64,000 bases of DNA. It comes from Phyto melanocephala. Its lineage: Eukaryota; Arthropoda; Insecta; Diptera; Rhinophoridae. The stretch is taken from the NCBI GenBank assembly GCA_941918925.1, contig OW799233.1, forward strand, positions 84,016,055 to 84,080,054. Direction: 5' to 3'. The position numbers and the translations under genes are program-made. Shown here piece by piece: positions 36,217 through 48,400 of the stretch. Positions within the stretch are counted from its first letter, which is position 1, and the number at the start of each line of letters is the position of its first letter. Below the pieces are notes generated by a model. That model did no database searches. It was given only the letters and a program-made list of their open reading frames with translations, and had not been told where the DNA came from.

Positions 36217-37594
36217 ATGAAGAAATTTAAGAATCCACAAACGCTTTCATATTACAAAATTTCAAGGTTTTGTAACAAATCTCTAAATTTATTTTGTTAC
36301 GTTTGCGGCGATCTAACTTTAAGTACTCAACGGGAGACAATATCTTCCAAGATTAAAGATGCTTATCGCCGTTATTTTTGGTTTCCTATCGATGATAGAT
36401 ATAAAAATTGGCTGCCATAAATATGTTGCAGCTGTGCAAGTTCTTTAAGAGGTTGTGTAAAAGGAAGTCTTAAGTCTTTATGAAGCCGTTTATGAAGCCA
36501 GTGATTTGAACTGAACCACAAAATCATCAAAATGATTGCTACTTTTGCCATACTAAAACACGTGGGTTTACCAAAAAACCCAAAAATAAAGTTACATATC
36601 CAAATACATGCATCAAACGACCAGTTTACAAGTAAATTTTTACCTCCATTGCCTCCTACAGACGATGAAGAATATGGGCTTTCTGCAGCAACTGAATCCA
36701 CTTACGCCAGCATGGGTGTTTCTTCGCATTTATTTGGAAGTCCAACAAGTACACCTTATTTTCCAAATTAAACTGATATGAATAACTTAGTTCGTAAATT
36801 AGGGCTTTTAAAAAAACAAGTCTGAGCTTCTTGCATCCCAATGAAAATAATGAAGTTTGGTGCAAACGGACGTTAACGTCTCGTACTTTCGAAATAAAGA
36901 ACAACCTTTTTTGATATATTTCAGCAAAGAGGAAGGTTTGGTATTTTGCGATAATGCTGATGGACTTTTGGGACAACTGTGTTTCAGTCATTAATCTGAG
37001 GATTGGCGGCTTGTTATTGATTCATCCAAGACAAGTTTGAAAGCCGTTTTACTTCACAATGGCAACAAATTTCCATTGGTCCCACTCGCGTATGCAAGAA
37101 ATATTAAAGAAAACTATTGTAGCATGAAGATGATACTACAAAAAATTAAATGTTCACATTACTCATCGAGCGTATGTGCAGATTTTAAAGTCTTAGCAAT
37201 GTTAAATGGATTGCAAAGTGGATATACGAAGTTTTATTGCTTCTTATGTGAATGGGATAGCCGCGCAAAAGAAAAACACTACAATATTAAAATTTTGCCG
37301 AAAAGAGTAAATTTTATTCCAGGAGAAAAAAATTTAGCAGAAGAGCCTTTTAATCAAAAAGAACAAACTCTTCTCCCTCCTATTCATATAAAGCTAGGCC
37401 TAATGAAAAATTTTGTCAAAGCAATGAACAAGGATGGTGCAGCCTTTCTATACATTAATAGCAAATTTCCTAGAATTAGAGATGCTAAAGTAAAAGAAGG
37501 CATATTTGTAGGTCCACAAATACGACAGCTTATGAAGGACGAGGTCTTCAGAACGAAATTGAATGATGGAGAAGAAAGAACATGGACAGCTTAA
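36217..37594 (+). pseudogene. Repeat-encoded protein with CYVCG and CFLCEWDSR motifs, broken
   Basis: The first segment (ATG 36217 to stop 36418-36420) has a C-x2-C knuckle (LFCYVCGDLTLSTQ) and AYRRYFWFPIDDRYKNWLP. Beyond the stop, coding continues in other frames (CCSSCASSLRGCVKG near 36424, then VSYFRNKEQPFLIYFSKEEG near 36870). A stop-free frame from 36994 to 37594 reads DWRLVIDSSKTSLKAVLLHN, CFLCEWDSR, LPPIHIKLGLMKNFVKAM and KEGIFVGPQIRQLMKDE. I recognise this block order from uncharacterised, highly repeated proteins in arthropod and fish genomes, where a further ~100 residues follow. Here the frame ends early at WTA. The protein is therefore frameshifted and C-terminally truncated. Its position between terminal inverted repeats suggests a transposase or accessory protein, but I can name no function. 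Confidence 0.7.
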
Positions 37595-39595
37595 GCTACT
37601 TTTTTATTTTAACAATGTTTCCTAAATAAAAATTAATAATTATTAACAAAAGTTTTGTATAATTTTAAATAAAATAGGCTGTAAATATTTTGATTTTTTT
37701 ATTGTAATATGAAGTTATCTACGGGTGACGATAAGGTGGGTGCTTTATGTAAGGCGTTGCTACAAAATTACAATCTGGAAAATTTTTTTGCTTGTATTTG
37801 ATTCTGCTGTTCGAAAATAAATAGAAGTAAATAGTTGTCATTTATTGTTGCTACAAGGCGCTTTAGTGCGCTCACTTTGACGTTGTTTGCTGCATTACAC
37901 ATATTTGGTCAATATTGGGTACCTGCGGTCCACATCCACATTTTTTAACCGATTTTTATGGTTTATGGCTTTTTTTATTTCCAAAATAAGTAGCTCTTAG
38001 AAAAAAGTTTAAAATGTTGAATATTTGCTTCATATTTTTTTAATTCCATTTTTAAATTAAAAAATATTACGAATTTTGCACGAAAAAAAAATTTTTTCTC
38101 CATTAATTTTTGAATAATTCCAAAACGATAAGAGATAGAGAAAAATTTTATGCCACTAAAATAAATACAATTTTGCTACACATTTTTTGGTGTTTTATTT
38201 TTGAAAATCGGATGACTGGTTCTCGAGTTCGGATGAAATAAGTCTCCGTGCCTAACTAATTTAGGGGGGAAAATTTGCCACGCCCATAAAAAAAATCCCG
38301 ATCTGATGGAAAAAACCGACAACGGATTTGAGTTCAGCACGTCAAAATCCATATAGTCCACATAGCTTTTTTAAATGGGAAGACAAAAAATGATTTTTTG
38401 CAGAGCAGTGTAATTTGTGTTTTATTTAAAATCAACATGGGCCCATAAAATTTAACCACCCTTACTAATTTCGATATGATAGTAAAATGTTTTCGTAAAT
38501 TTAGTCTTTTAGTGAAAGTGGGCGTTAAAGTAGGCGTGTCAATAAAGTTTCTGCTAATAAATACAACTTAGATATTTCAATATAGTCCTTTATTTTCCCA
38601 AATATAGAAATAACATGAATTTAGGATAAACCGTTATATGGGAGGTAGGTGTTAAAGTGGGCGTATAATAACATTGATTAGAAGGATATACGTAGCAAAT
38701 ATCATCATCATACCTCTAATTTTGTCGGTTTTATGAGCTTTTAAATTTCATTAACGGTACATAACGTGAAAAGTGGGCGTTATAGTAGGCGTGTCAAAGT
38801 TCTTTTTGCTAATGAGTACAACTTAGATGTTTCAATATAGTTCTTTATTATTCCAAAATCTTTATTAATAGAGAAATTATATTAATTTTAGGTAACACGT
38901 TATATGGCAGGTGGGCGTTAAGGTGGGCGTGGCACATTGATTTTACGTTACAGAAAAGCCCCTCACCAAAAAACAAAGTGTGCAAAATTTCAGAATCGTA
39001 CATCTAATTTTGTCCGTTTTATTAGGTTGTAAATTTAAAATATACCGAAAAATACACTGCGCGGTATAAATTTTCGTACATTTTTATCTATAACTCCTTT
39101 CCTAATGCATAGATGAAAGCAAATGTTTGGGGAGAGATATTGTTTTGACTCGAGAAATATATATTCGAAGTTTCATGACTCTACGTTTATGCGTTTGGAC
39201 ACTATTACATTTTATTCGATGTTCGAAGGACACGGTTTGTTCGACCTACTCTTGCATTACGAGCTATAACTCACTTCCGAATATTCTGATTTAGCCCATT
39301 TTCAATACCAAACAAACTTTGTCTATAGGAAAGATTCTGGCAAAATTTGAGCCCCCTAGCTTTTTCGGTGCGACCTCTATCGTGCTTTCAACATATGGAC
39401 AGACGGAAGGACATAGCTAGATCGTCATCAAATCAAACCCTGATTCAGAATATATATACTTTATGGGGTCTAAAATGGATATTTCGATGTGTTACAAACG
39501 GAATGACAAAATGAATATACCCCCACCATTTTTTTGGTGGCGGGTATAATAAAAGTAACATTTTGTCCTTTACTAGTCAATAATTTTAGCTTATT

Positions 39596-39673
39596 GCGCT
39601 TGATTTTCAATTAAAATTCAGAATACATTTTTATTCATTAAGGGGCGTAGCAACGCGCGACGGGCTTGGCTAG
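39596..39673 (+). mobile_element. Helitron 3' terminal fragment
   Basis: About 78 bp match the 3' end of the Helitron at 19960-20711: AATTAAAATTCAGAATACAT, then ATTCATTAAGGGGCGTAGCA, GGGCTTGG and the terminal CTAG followed by T. The hairpin stem is partly decayed. No 5' part is present, so this is a truncated relic. Confidence 0.65.
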
Positions 39674-40078
39674 TACTAAATAAAATAAAGTATGTTTATT
39701 ATTTTGATGCTACAAAAACAAAGTTTTACAGGAGAGCGTTTTTATTACTTGTAAATAAATAAAAACGTAAATAACACTGCTACATACGATAAAATGTACA
39801 CAGTGTTATCTCCATAACCAAAACAGTTATCGCTATAATGTTTTATTAACAGATGGATTAATGGATGTAGAACCAATTTCCGTTAAAAAGTTGATTTCTA
39901 AAAAACGTAACATACGATAGTTTCACGCATAGGGGTTGATATTGGCGATATGTTTTCTAGATCATTAGGATACTTTTCGAGTTTGCTTGTTTAACTTTTA
40001 ACTCATTTGTATACTCAGAGTGTCTAAAATGGGTTAATATTTGTACGAAAATTACTCTTTGATTTACAGCGACGAGTA

Positions 40079-40270
40079 TCATAATGACAATTTTCTTGAA
40101 CTCCAGAAAGAACTGCAACATCCAGCTGTCTCTAGATGCTGCAATTTTTGTTGTAGTCCAGTAGTGTGAGATCGTGTTGTTTGTTTCTCGTCCATGATTT
40201 CTGCTAAAAAGTCTAATACATCAAGCATTGCAGGCCACTCTTTTTCAAAAGCATAACATAGACCAGACAT
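40079..40270 (-). CDS. Uncharacterised 63-residue ORF
   Basis: The ATG is preceded by CTCAAA, close to the fly consensus. The peptide starts MSGLCYAFEKEWPAMLDVLD and continues FLAEIMDEKQ, LQQKLQHLETAG and SSFWSSRKL. Unlike other frames here it is not low-complexity, and its amino acid balance looks protein-like (acidic, amphipathic helix, Gln-rich part). I recognise no family. It might be a first exon, a small gene, or a piece of a processed copy. No splice donor with clear context was established. Low confidence. Confidence 0.22.
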   Translation of the reverse strand: MSGLCYAFEKEWPAMLDVLDFLAEIMDEKQTTRSHTTGLQQKLQHLETAGCCSSFWSSRKLSL

Positions 40271-41313
40271 TTTGAGAAATACTTTTTTGTCTTAAATTTT
40301 GTTCGCTGCACCAAGATTGTAAAATTGTAAAAAAGGTGGAAAAAAAGTTGACAGATTCGGATACAGATTCAACTGCATAAATACTCAATTTACAGAATAG
40401 GCAGCGGCAGGCACGTTATCTACCAAAGGATAAGTAGTTATAATTGGTGCCGGAATATATCAGAAATATTATTGGCATTATCATGAGATGGATCATGTCG
40501 AAGGCATTTTTCAAAAAGTTTAATACGGCATTTTAAATATATAAACTTCTTGTGGTAACACCCGCTTGAATCTTTTAAATAGCTGAACGATTTTCATTTG
40601 CTTTGTTTTAATGAAGCCGCCATGTGCATTTTAATAATAAAACATATCACATATCACATATCACAAGGTCGTGAGAAAATTTAAATAAGTTAACCGTTAC
40701 CGCTAAATAGTGGCAGTCAAAAATATTGATGTTTTCTTGACTTTTTCGACCACTGCACTATAAGAAATGAATGACTCATTGATTTTATAAAACAAATATA
40801 TTGTTTATTATAAGTGATCCTTGAGCAGAGTATCTTAAAGTTTCAAATTTATGCTTGTAAAAACATGCTAATTCACCATTTTATATAAATGTATCCCGCG
40901 TATATATATTTGACATGTACATATGTATATTAAACAAGTGTTTTATAATATTTTCTATATTTCAAAAATGACAAAAAAAGGGCAAAATAAAACAAATTGA
41001 AAAATTAAGTAAGCCATTGGTTTATGGGTGTCAGAATCTAACACAAAAAAATATTGTTTTGGACCAGTAACGGTACTTGAAATCTAATGGTGTGATTTTA
41101 TTAGAACCAGACTTTAGAACGAGAAAATAAAAATGATGATTTGTTTTCTTTAAAAACTTATCTCAATTTTCTTCAAAATCCAACAATAATTCTTACACAA
41201 AGTAATATTCAAACATAGAGAAATTCAGCGTGTACAATCGTTTATTAATTCCATATGTCCGATAAATAAATAATTTACAAATTATCTCATCCCATAAACA
41301 TTTAGCATTTATA

Positions 41314-41373
41314 AACGTGTCATTTTTAATAGTGAAACAATTTAACGTGTCATTTTTAATAGTGAAACAATTT
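41314..41373. repeat. Perfect 30-bp tandem duplication
   Basis: Two adjacent identical 30-bp units beginning AACGTGTCATTTTTAATAG, a recent local duplication. Confidence 0.9.
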
Positions 41374-43244
41374 CAATAACGATTTTATCATGCAATAACG
41401 AAAGTCAACATTGTTATTTCCATATTGAAAAAATAAAACCAAAAAAACAAATGACTTATTTAGCAATTCATTAATAGCGCACAAATCGCGAAGCTCTTGA
41501 TTGAAAAAGGAAAAAGAAAAGAAAAAACTTTGTATGCGAAAATCACCATAATTTACATTTTTATTCATACGATTAGGAATTATCAACATTGTCATCTGTA
41601 AGTGTTGAACTGCATTCTGATGTGATGTTTTTCTCTTCACTTTACATGGGTTTTTGCTTTATAATGCCGCCAAGAAACGTACATGAATGACTTCTCTAGT
41701 TTTTAACATTCGCCTGAGTTTACGTCGGTTTAGTTGGTTGGTTAGTTGGCTGAGTGTCATTTTGGTCGACTGGACTTAATATTGCTTAACAGACAGACAT
41801 ACTCTTTCTCCAACGATTATGTATGAAAACACTTTGCATTTTGTGATTTGTTTCTGTTGTTTTTGTTGTATTTTTTTTTCGCAAAATGCAACATATTGCA
41901 TGAAAACCTTTTGCATGTAGCAATTGTCGCACATTTTTATCACACGTTTACAAAATTTTTAACGTTTTACTACTTACTCGTACGTCTATATATGTAGATG
42001 CGATTGGTGGCGTCGCGAAGCATAGTATGCGAGTACCAGACAGCAGCATTCATTTGGCATTGGCTTTGAATAAAAAGGGGATTTGATGTTGGAAGGAATG
42101 TTCTTAGTGTTATTGAATGTTGACAACATTTTGGGCCATAAGCTCAAGCAGTTTACTGCGGAGAAAAAAGTTTGGATAAAACATCTGTAAAAATGAGAAT
42201 CAACTCTTAGACTTTATAATCACTTAAAATAAAGTTGACTTAAACATAGAGATGCTGAAACATTTTCCACAAGTACACAATTGCATGCATTTAAAGCAAA
42301 GTGTGCGTTGTGCATCTGAGTCAATAGAATTGACGTTGACAACAATGAAAACCAATAATGATGGCGATGTCAAATTCACTCGGATTTTGTCATTTCTATA
42401 TTCTCAGTATCAGCATAAAGACATTAAATCTTCAATTTAGTTCTTAGTAGATTATATAAGAATTCGATTGATCGATTTGGAAAAAAGAAAGTTGATTTGT
42501 GTTTTATTAACACAAATTATTTTTTTAGAAATTTAATATTTACCTAAGAGGACAAATAAAATATAAAATAAAAATTGCGTAGCATCAATAAGGATCTCGG
42601 TATTTTTCAAAAAAGTAAAGTTTTATTCTTAGACTTAAATTTTATTTATTTATATGTAATATAAATGTATATTGTTTAAAGGTCTAATTCGTAAAATTTA
42701 AAAGAGTTTTATAATAAGTTTATAAGTCAAATTTCTATAATTTCCATAACTTTTATGAATAAGGCAGTAAATCTTTAAAGTTGTATGATATTGAAACCAT
42801 TATTAAAAATAGTAATTTATATGTTTAAAATTTGAGAACATCTACCAATTTGTATACTTTCTTTTGCAGGATTGTTAGAGTTCAAAAAACGCTAATAAAG
42901 ATTATTAACAAATTTGTTATGTATGAAGCAAAACAACACGTACTCTTTAATACAACCTAAATACAAAGCTTTGGCATAATAATGTGAAGTGAATATGTGA
43001 AAATGTTTATACAATTAGCGCACGTAATCTTCAAAATAACACAAACAATCACCAGAAATTAAACATTTTTGCGGAACTCGAAAAAAAAAATAAATTTTAT
43101 CTATTTCCTTTTTGCGGTGATGTCATATGAACTTCTTTAAAATCCCTACGCCTCTTAAACAAACTCCGTGATTTTTTCCTATAAATAATAATTCCATTGT
43201 AGATTTTCCACAAATGTTGGTTTTCAGTAAAAACTTTTTATCCG

Positions 43245-43489
43245 TAACCAAATGGCGGATAATTTTGTTCATCCCCATCCATATGGGTGTATGAAAGGGA
43301 TTGACTTGTAGAATATATTTCACTATATAAAAATTCAAAATCAAATATTGTGTTGAAAATAAAAAAGCAAAATGGCGTATAGCATTAAATCCAAAATTTA
43401 GGATACGATATGAGAATTTTTAGATGCTGAATAATGGCGTTATCAGATTAGGCACAGCTGAATATGGCGCTCTTACTTGTTTTTTCTTT
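43245..43489 (+). mobile_element. DINE-1-like 3' fragment, long variant
   Basis: It ends with AGATTAGGCACAGCTGAATA, a decayed hairpin, followed by TGGCGCTCTTACTTG and a T run. 'AAATGGCG' words upstream match the long variant at 1-885. The 5' part is not recognisable, so the start is approximate. Confidence 0.7.
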
Positions 43490-45295
43490 ACACATATCAA
43501 ACGCAACGGATCACTATTAAAAGTAATTAAATTTTCCTACAAACAGTTTAGCAGTTTTCTTGTGCTTTAAACGAAAATCATTAGAAGAGTTTACATTTTT
43601 CACTGTGATATTCCTGTAATTGTTTAATTCGCAACCACTACATTTTCCATTGTAAAATTTCGGAAGTGAGTGACTAGATTTTATTTCGAAATCATCATAC
43701 AGACTATTAAATAGTTTTTACGTAACCATTACATCATTGAATAACGTTTGTATTCACAATTAACTACTTGACTTAGGGCTACTGTATTAGACCTTTAATT
43801 AATAAAAAAAATTACTCTATGACTTCATCTAACTGTTCCTTTTAGAACTCTTAAAAATAATTAACAATAATAAATAATAACATTTTATTTCCTTTAGTTT
43901 TGACTATTAGTTATTAATTTTGAAAATTCCTTTGTATATTTGTTAAGTTGTTACAAATTGTGACCTGTTTTTGGCCTCGTTATACATATATAAACAATAG
44001 CAAAATACTGCAACAAAAATATGCATATAGAAAACAAATGCAATATTCCATAAATATTATGATCATAATTCATACAGTCTGACAGCAGCCAATTTCAATT
44101 ATTTAATCAATAATATTAATTTTCCAATTCATATTTTGTCACAAACAATAAATGTAAAATTTACACTCCACTTCCCAGCTCTCATATTCTCCGACACAAG
44201 CACACTTGCTTTCAGAGGCTTCGTATTAAAGCCATGCCAATCTAGTCAAGTTGAACAAAATGCCTCAGCGGAACCTCCTACAAGTATTGCTGCCATAATC
44301 TAAAATATAAAATAATAATACAGATAACAATTGGCATAGCAAAATAGCTACGAGTGGGTAAAATACTACATCACTGAAGGGAGGGTTGTTAATATACAAA
44401 ATTGTTTTAGTTTTTTTCATGCACCAAATATCCACCATCAACATTTGTGTTTGCCCAGCGAACAAAAAAAAATCAAAGATAAAAAAAATCTGTTTTATCT
44501 TTGTTTTCTAAAAGCTAAAAATGGTTATTTCTTCAAGAAAGAAAAATAAAAAATCTTAAAATTGTTTAAAAGTAAAATAATTTCAAAATTTCTAAATTGA
44601 TGTTAATTTTTAGTGTTTGTTGGGTGCATGTTAAAATGTTTTAAAGATCCTTTAGGAAAAACGAGACTGAGCAGTAGTTTGAAATAAAAGAAAGGGAAAT
44701 GCTTTGCTTTTGTAAAATTTATAGAATGTTTGCAAATTGTTTTACACCGAGGCCGTATATACCACAGAGTGAACGTATTTTATACAAATATTGTATAGGT
44801 ATGTCGCTCTGCTATAATTTGAATATTACAAAAGCTACCTGCCTTGAAATTAATTAATTTTTAAGCCGATTACAAGCAAAAAATATAACTCCATAAACCG
44901 CCTGTGGCAAATTTTATTTACTCTTTAACTTCTTAGTCATATAAAATCTTACTTCTATTTAAAATGTCAAAAAGTCTGATTCATATTTACTTATAAAGTG
45001 AATTACGCTTTCATTTTCTATATCAATAGTGCGAAAAGATTCACGCTAAATGTGCCCTAAAATGCTAAATAATTTTTCATATATAATAAATGCAAAATTA
45101 TGCTAAATATCTTTAACAGTTCGTGTAGGCAAACCTCATTTACTTTGAAACGTCAGTTTCTTATCATGAATTCTTTACATTCCTTCTTAAGAATGAAGCA
45201 CAGTTCATTAATATACTCATATACTTAAACACATGAATATCCAATAACACGCTAATGTTAAAATCTCTAGTACTTTCACCTAAATTGAAGTGTCT

Positions 45296-45452
45296 ATTAC
45301 AGCCAACACACAGGCAGACGGACATAGCAAACTCGACTAAATAACCTATTTACTAGGTTTCCGAATGCACTATTTTATTTATTGCTGGCTGATATATTTA
45401 TATGAAATTACAAATGATATGGCAAACTTACGTATATGCTTATACCCTTGAA
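45296..45452 (-). mobile_element. Degenerate DINE-1-like 5' remnant
   Basis: It keeps scattered DINE blocks in the usual order: AGCCAACACACAGGCAGACG, then CTCGACT, TTTCCGAATGCAC, GAAATTACAAATGATATGGC and TATACCCTTGAA. There is no hairpin tail. This is an old relic. Confidence 0.6.
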
Positions 45453-48400
45453 ACTTATGTAGGAGAACATAAAAATTTAATATACGCAATATTGGCCTCA
45501 ACAATAATGGTTGTTGGAAGGTAAAATAAAATAAAGTATATTAAATAAATAGATGAAAACAAAAAAAAAAGACTTTAGTTTATCATTAATTTTAATTTTG
45601 AATTGCCTTGATGTAAAGATGTTGTTAGTCGCTAAGTACTTTTGTTTTGATAGGCCTAGATGTAGATGCATATTTGTATTTGTAGTTATGCTGTGCTTAA
45701 GTGACATTTTTGCTGCCATATTTGCTGTAGCTATTGTTGGTGGCTGATTTTCTCTAAAGCTGTCTGCTGTTGGCAGGATAATAACAATAATGTGTGCGTA
45801 TACTTTATTCATAACAAACACATTCCAATGTATAGTTTTCAATATCAACAACCATGTAACAGGGCACATAGCTTTCGATGCAAACACTCATACACTCATA
45901 CACGGCTATTTACTATAATATTCGTTTTATGCACTTGTTGGTAAAAATGTCATTTGTTAAATTGAAATTAGCCACTTTAAAGCTTAAAACAGCTTTAGAA
46001 GCTTAACTGGCTCTACCATTGGTATGCTGCAAGTGCACGAATCTATGAATGAGTATAAATGTGTGTGGTGACACCAATTACTGTGTGTGTTTTAACCACA
46101 AAGTATGCTCGTAGATTCAGTGGATTTTCTATCCTGGTTGCAATTTTGCTTATTGTCAGTTTTTGTAATTAATTTGTTATTCTTGACTAAAACGAACAAA
46201 CAAGTAAACAACTCTTCCTGTCATTTGTTGTTAGGTCATTTTAATTGGAGCTATTTTTTATTTAATATAAAAAATTTGTTTTATAAAACTTTTAATCAAA
46301 TTGTCACTTTACATTCACATGTCACAAGAATAAAATTTGTTCTTCATTTTATATTGTTTTCAGTATTCGTTTCTAATTTATAGCCAATTACTTTCCATTT
46401 ATTGATACATGGATGTGAACGCGGACTATGTTTTTTAATATCGTGTGTTCTGCAGCAGCAATTGGATTTTTACGAAAGTTTTTTACACGATTTTATTTGA
46501 GAATCGTTTTTCTTTTCACTCGTAAGGTTTAAAAGGACATTTTTATTGAAGAACCATCAATAACTATAAAATCTTTTTGAAAAAATGTTGCTATCCTGTT
46601 TCTGTCTGCATTCTTTAAAAGCAGGTTACAGATTGATGTTAAAAGTAATTTTTCTGTTTTACTATTTTTACTTAGTACCGTCTAATGGAACCTGCCCTAT
46701 TAGTTGAAATTATAAAATTGTTTTACATGCTACAACAAATAAAATGCAAATAATTTTAATATCCTTGTTGTTTTTCAACTTGTTTTGTTGTCTCCAATTT
46801 ATGCAAATAACCATGAAATGGATAAAATTGAATGCCAAAACAAGGATTTCTTTTCATCTCCTAAACTTAATGTCCATGCTGTAAACAATTGTGAAATGTT
46901 TATCTAAAAGAAATTACTACATTTTTTCAATACTACATACCATAAAATGAACAATAACAACAAAATATGTCTGTATAGAAGATGCTTAAATATTTGTTGA
47001 TTAAATTTTTGCTTTTCTTTTTATTTAATTGAATAGGTTTCTTTGCTAAAGTCACACTTTATGTTGTTTAGTTTAGAATGTTGCAATGTACATATGTATG
47101 TATTCATTCCTTTTTTTCATTATCAAAAAGAAACTCATAATTTTTATTTGAAGTAACAATGCGATTGACATTTTGTTGAGAATAAAGAAAAAGACAAAAA
47201 AACAAACATGAAAAGATATAGCCGAATCAATGCAAAAAAATAACAGAAAAAAAAATATCAAAATGAATATAAAGAGATTGTGATCCTGCTGTGTAAGCAC
47301 ACACATGCAAGGAAGACATCCCAACAGTCAGCCAGAGAACACACGTGGATATAGGTATTCACTGACTTGCTCCACACTGCATATCTATGAGATAATAACG
47401 GTGAAAGATCTACAAACAACTTGTGAATGAAAGAAAAGTAAAATGTGGGTGGTAGAAACAGTTCCAACAGCAACACAACAATGCGAGTTCCTATAAGGTG
47501 GTATGAGCATTGAGAAAAAAATATTTAAAGGAAGTATTTTACATCATACCTAATGAAATAAGATTTATGTATGGATGTGTATATGAATGCATGTATAAGT
47601 GAGCGTATGTAAAAGAGCAAAGGAAGAGGTAAAGCAAAAAAAAAAAAAAAATAATATAAACAAAATCTCTCATGGTATGATACACATTTTATATTGAATT
47701 GATTTCAACTGAGTTGATGGTGTTGACACAAAAGCTTTTGTTGTAACAATGGATGATATTAACGGATTCTGGTGTTGTTAAAGTTGTTATTGTAGTTGAC
47801 GGAGAAGATGATTCCGGCTGATGTTATGGTGATGATGATGATGACGACTATACAGACGTCGTTTACTCTTTAAAGGTAAAATGCTTGGAAATGGGTAAAA
47901 ATTATGTTGTGCTGCGTCTGCCTATTGACCACCCATTGTGTATGACTGTGGTAAACCATGGTTGGTTGGCTGGTGTTATAAATCTACAAACATTCATTTA
48001 CTTTATATTAAATATGTTTCATTATTTAACTTTTTCATCATCAACATCGTCGTCTTTTTTCTGTTTGTTTCAATTTCCACACCCAGTATTTGCAAAATGT
48101 TGTAAATGTTGTGCGTCTTTTTCCTCTTTCATCCATAAATATTTTACATACCAATGTTAAAATGTATTGTTGAAAAAGTAACAAGCGTTTGTAATGCAAA
48201 GAATGAGAACGAGATACAAAATTACAAAAAAAGTAATACCATCTGTGGTATGTTCTGTTAAGCAACAACAATGTTCAAAATATCAGTTTCAATAAGGAAT
48301 TCTATCACAAGTTCAAAAATACATAGATTATCATAGAACCCAAAAATATTTTAGTTGGGTGTGTGAGAAAATGGATAGTTTTAATATGAATTTAAAAATT

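Larger units (their letters stand above)
35445..38410 (+). mobile_element. 2,966-bp DNA transposon with ~0.5-kb terminal inverted repeats
   Basis: Left 35445-35945 and right 37885-38410 are long inverted repeats that align throughout with indels, from CACTGCTCWGCA at the tips to GGTACCCAATATTG inside. Flanks read TA on both sides (35443-35444 and 38411-38412); AATT with the tip moved by one base is equally possible. Comparison with the sister MITE at 54478-55084 shows the uninterrupted target. Between the repeats lies a broken gene (36217-37594). The superfamily is not assigned: long inverted repeats and a TA-like target are seen, but no catalytic motif can be named. Confidence 0.8.
34879..38462 (+). 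mobile_element. Mariner-type (rosa-like) MITE, interrupted
   Basis: The ends are GAGGGTGGTTAAATTTTAAG on the left and its near reverse complement (CTTAAA..replaced by ATAAAATTTAACCACCC) on the right, with TA on both sides. The non-inserted length is about 616 bp. The interior encodes a broken helix-turn-helix region of a mariner-family transposase: around 35040-35120 a shifted frame gives FYKNGRSNQNAF. At 35445-38410 it is split by a different transposon. The uninterrupted sister copy is at 54478-55084. Confidence 0.75.
34741..39550 (-). mobile_element. DINE-B element (Helentron-like) carrying two nested insertions
   Basis: On the minus strand it starts TTATACCCGCCACC, immediately folded back as ..GGTGGGGGTATA, followed by ACCCCATAAAGTATATATA and GTCCTTCCGTCTGTCC. 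It ends with the hairpin GATTCGGCACAGCCGAATA. Drosophila INE-1 has the same order of blocks from memory. The interior holds tandem blocks with AAGTGGGCGTTA..AGTAGGCGTGTC (about 38513-38545 and 38771-38800). A mariner-type MITE (34879-38462) sits near the 3' end and is itself split by a 2,966-bp transposon. Without the innermost insertion the element is about 1.84 kb, similar to the copy at 53232-55227. Confidence 0.8.
39674..45295. other. Gene-poor stretch
   Basis: Mostly AT-rich unique DNA. It contains a 63-codon candidate ORF (40079-40270), a 30-bp tandem duplication (41314-41373) and one DINE end (about 43245-43489). Nothing else is recognised. Confidence 0.5.

Noticed and set aside
36656..36991. 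111-codon minus-strand ORF
   Set aside because: It is a shadow of the broken plus-strand gene at 36217-37594.
45498..45887. 129-codon minus-strand ORF
   Set aside because: It overlaps an open frame on the other strand, ends in a low-complexity Phe-rich tail and has no recognisable motif.
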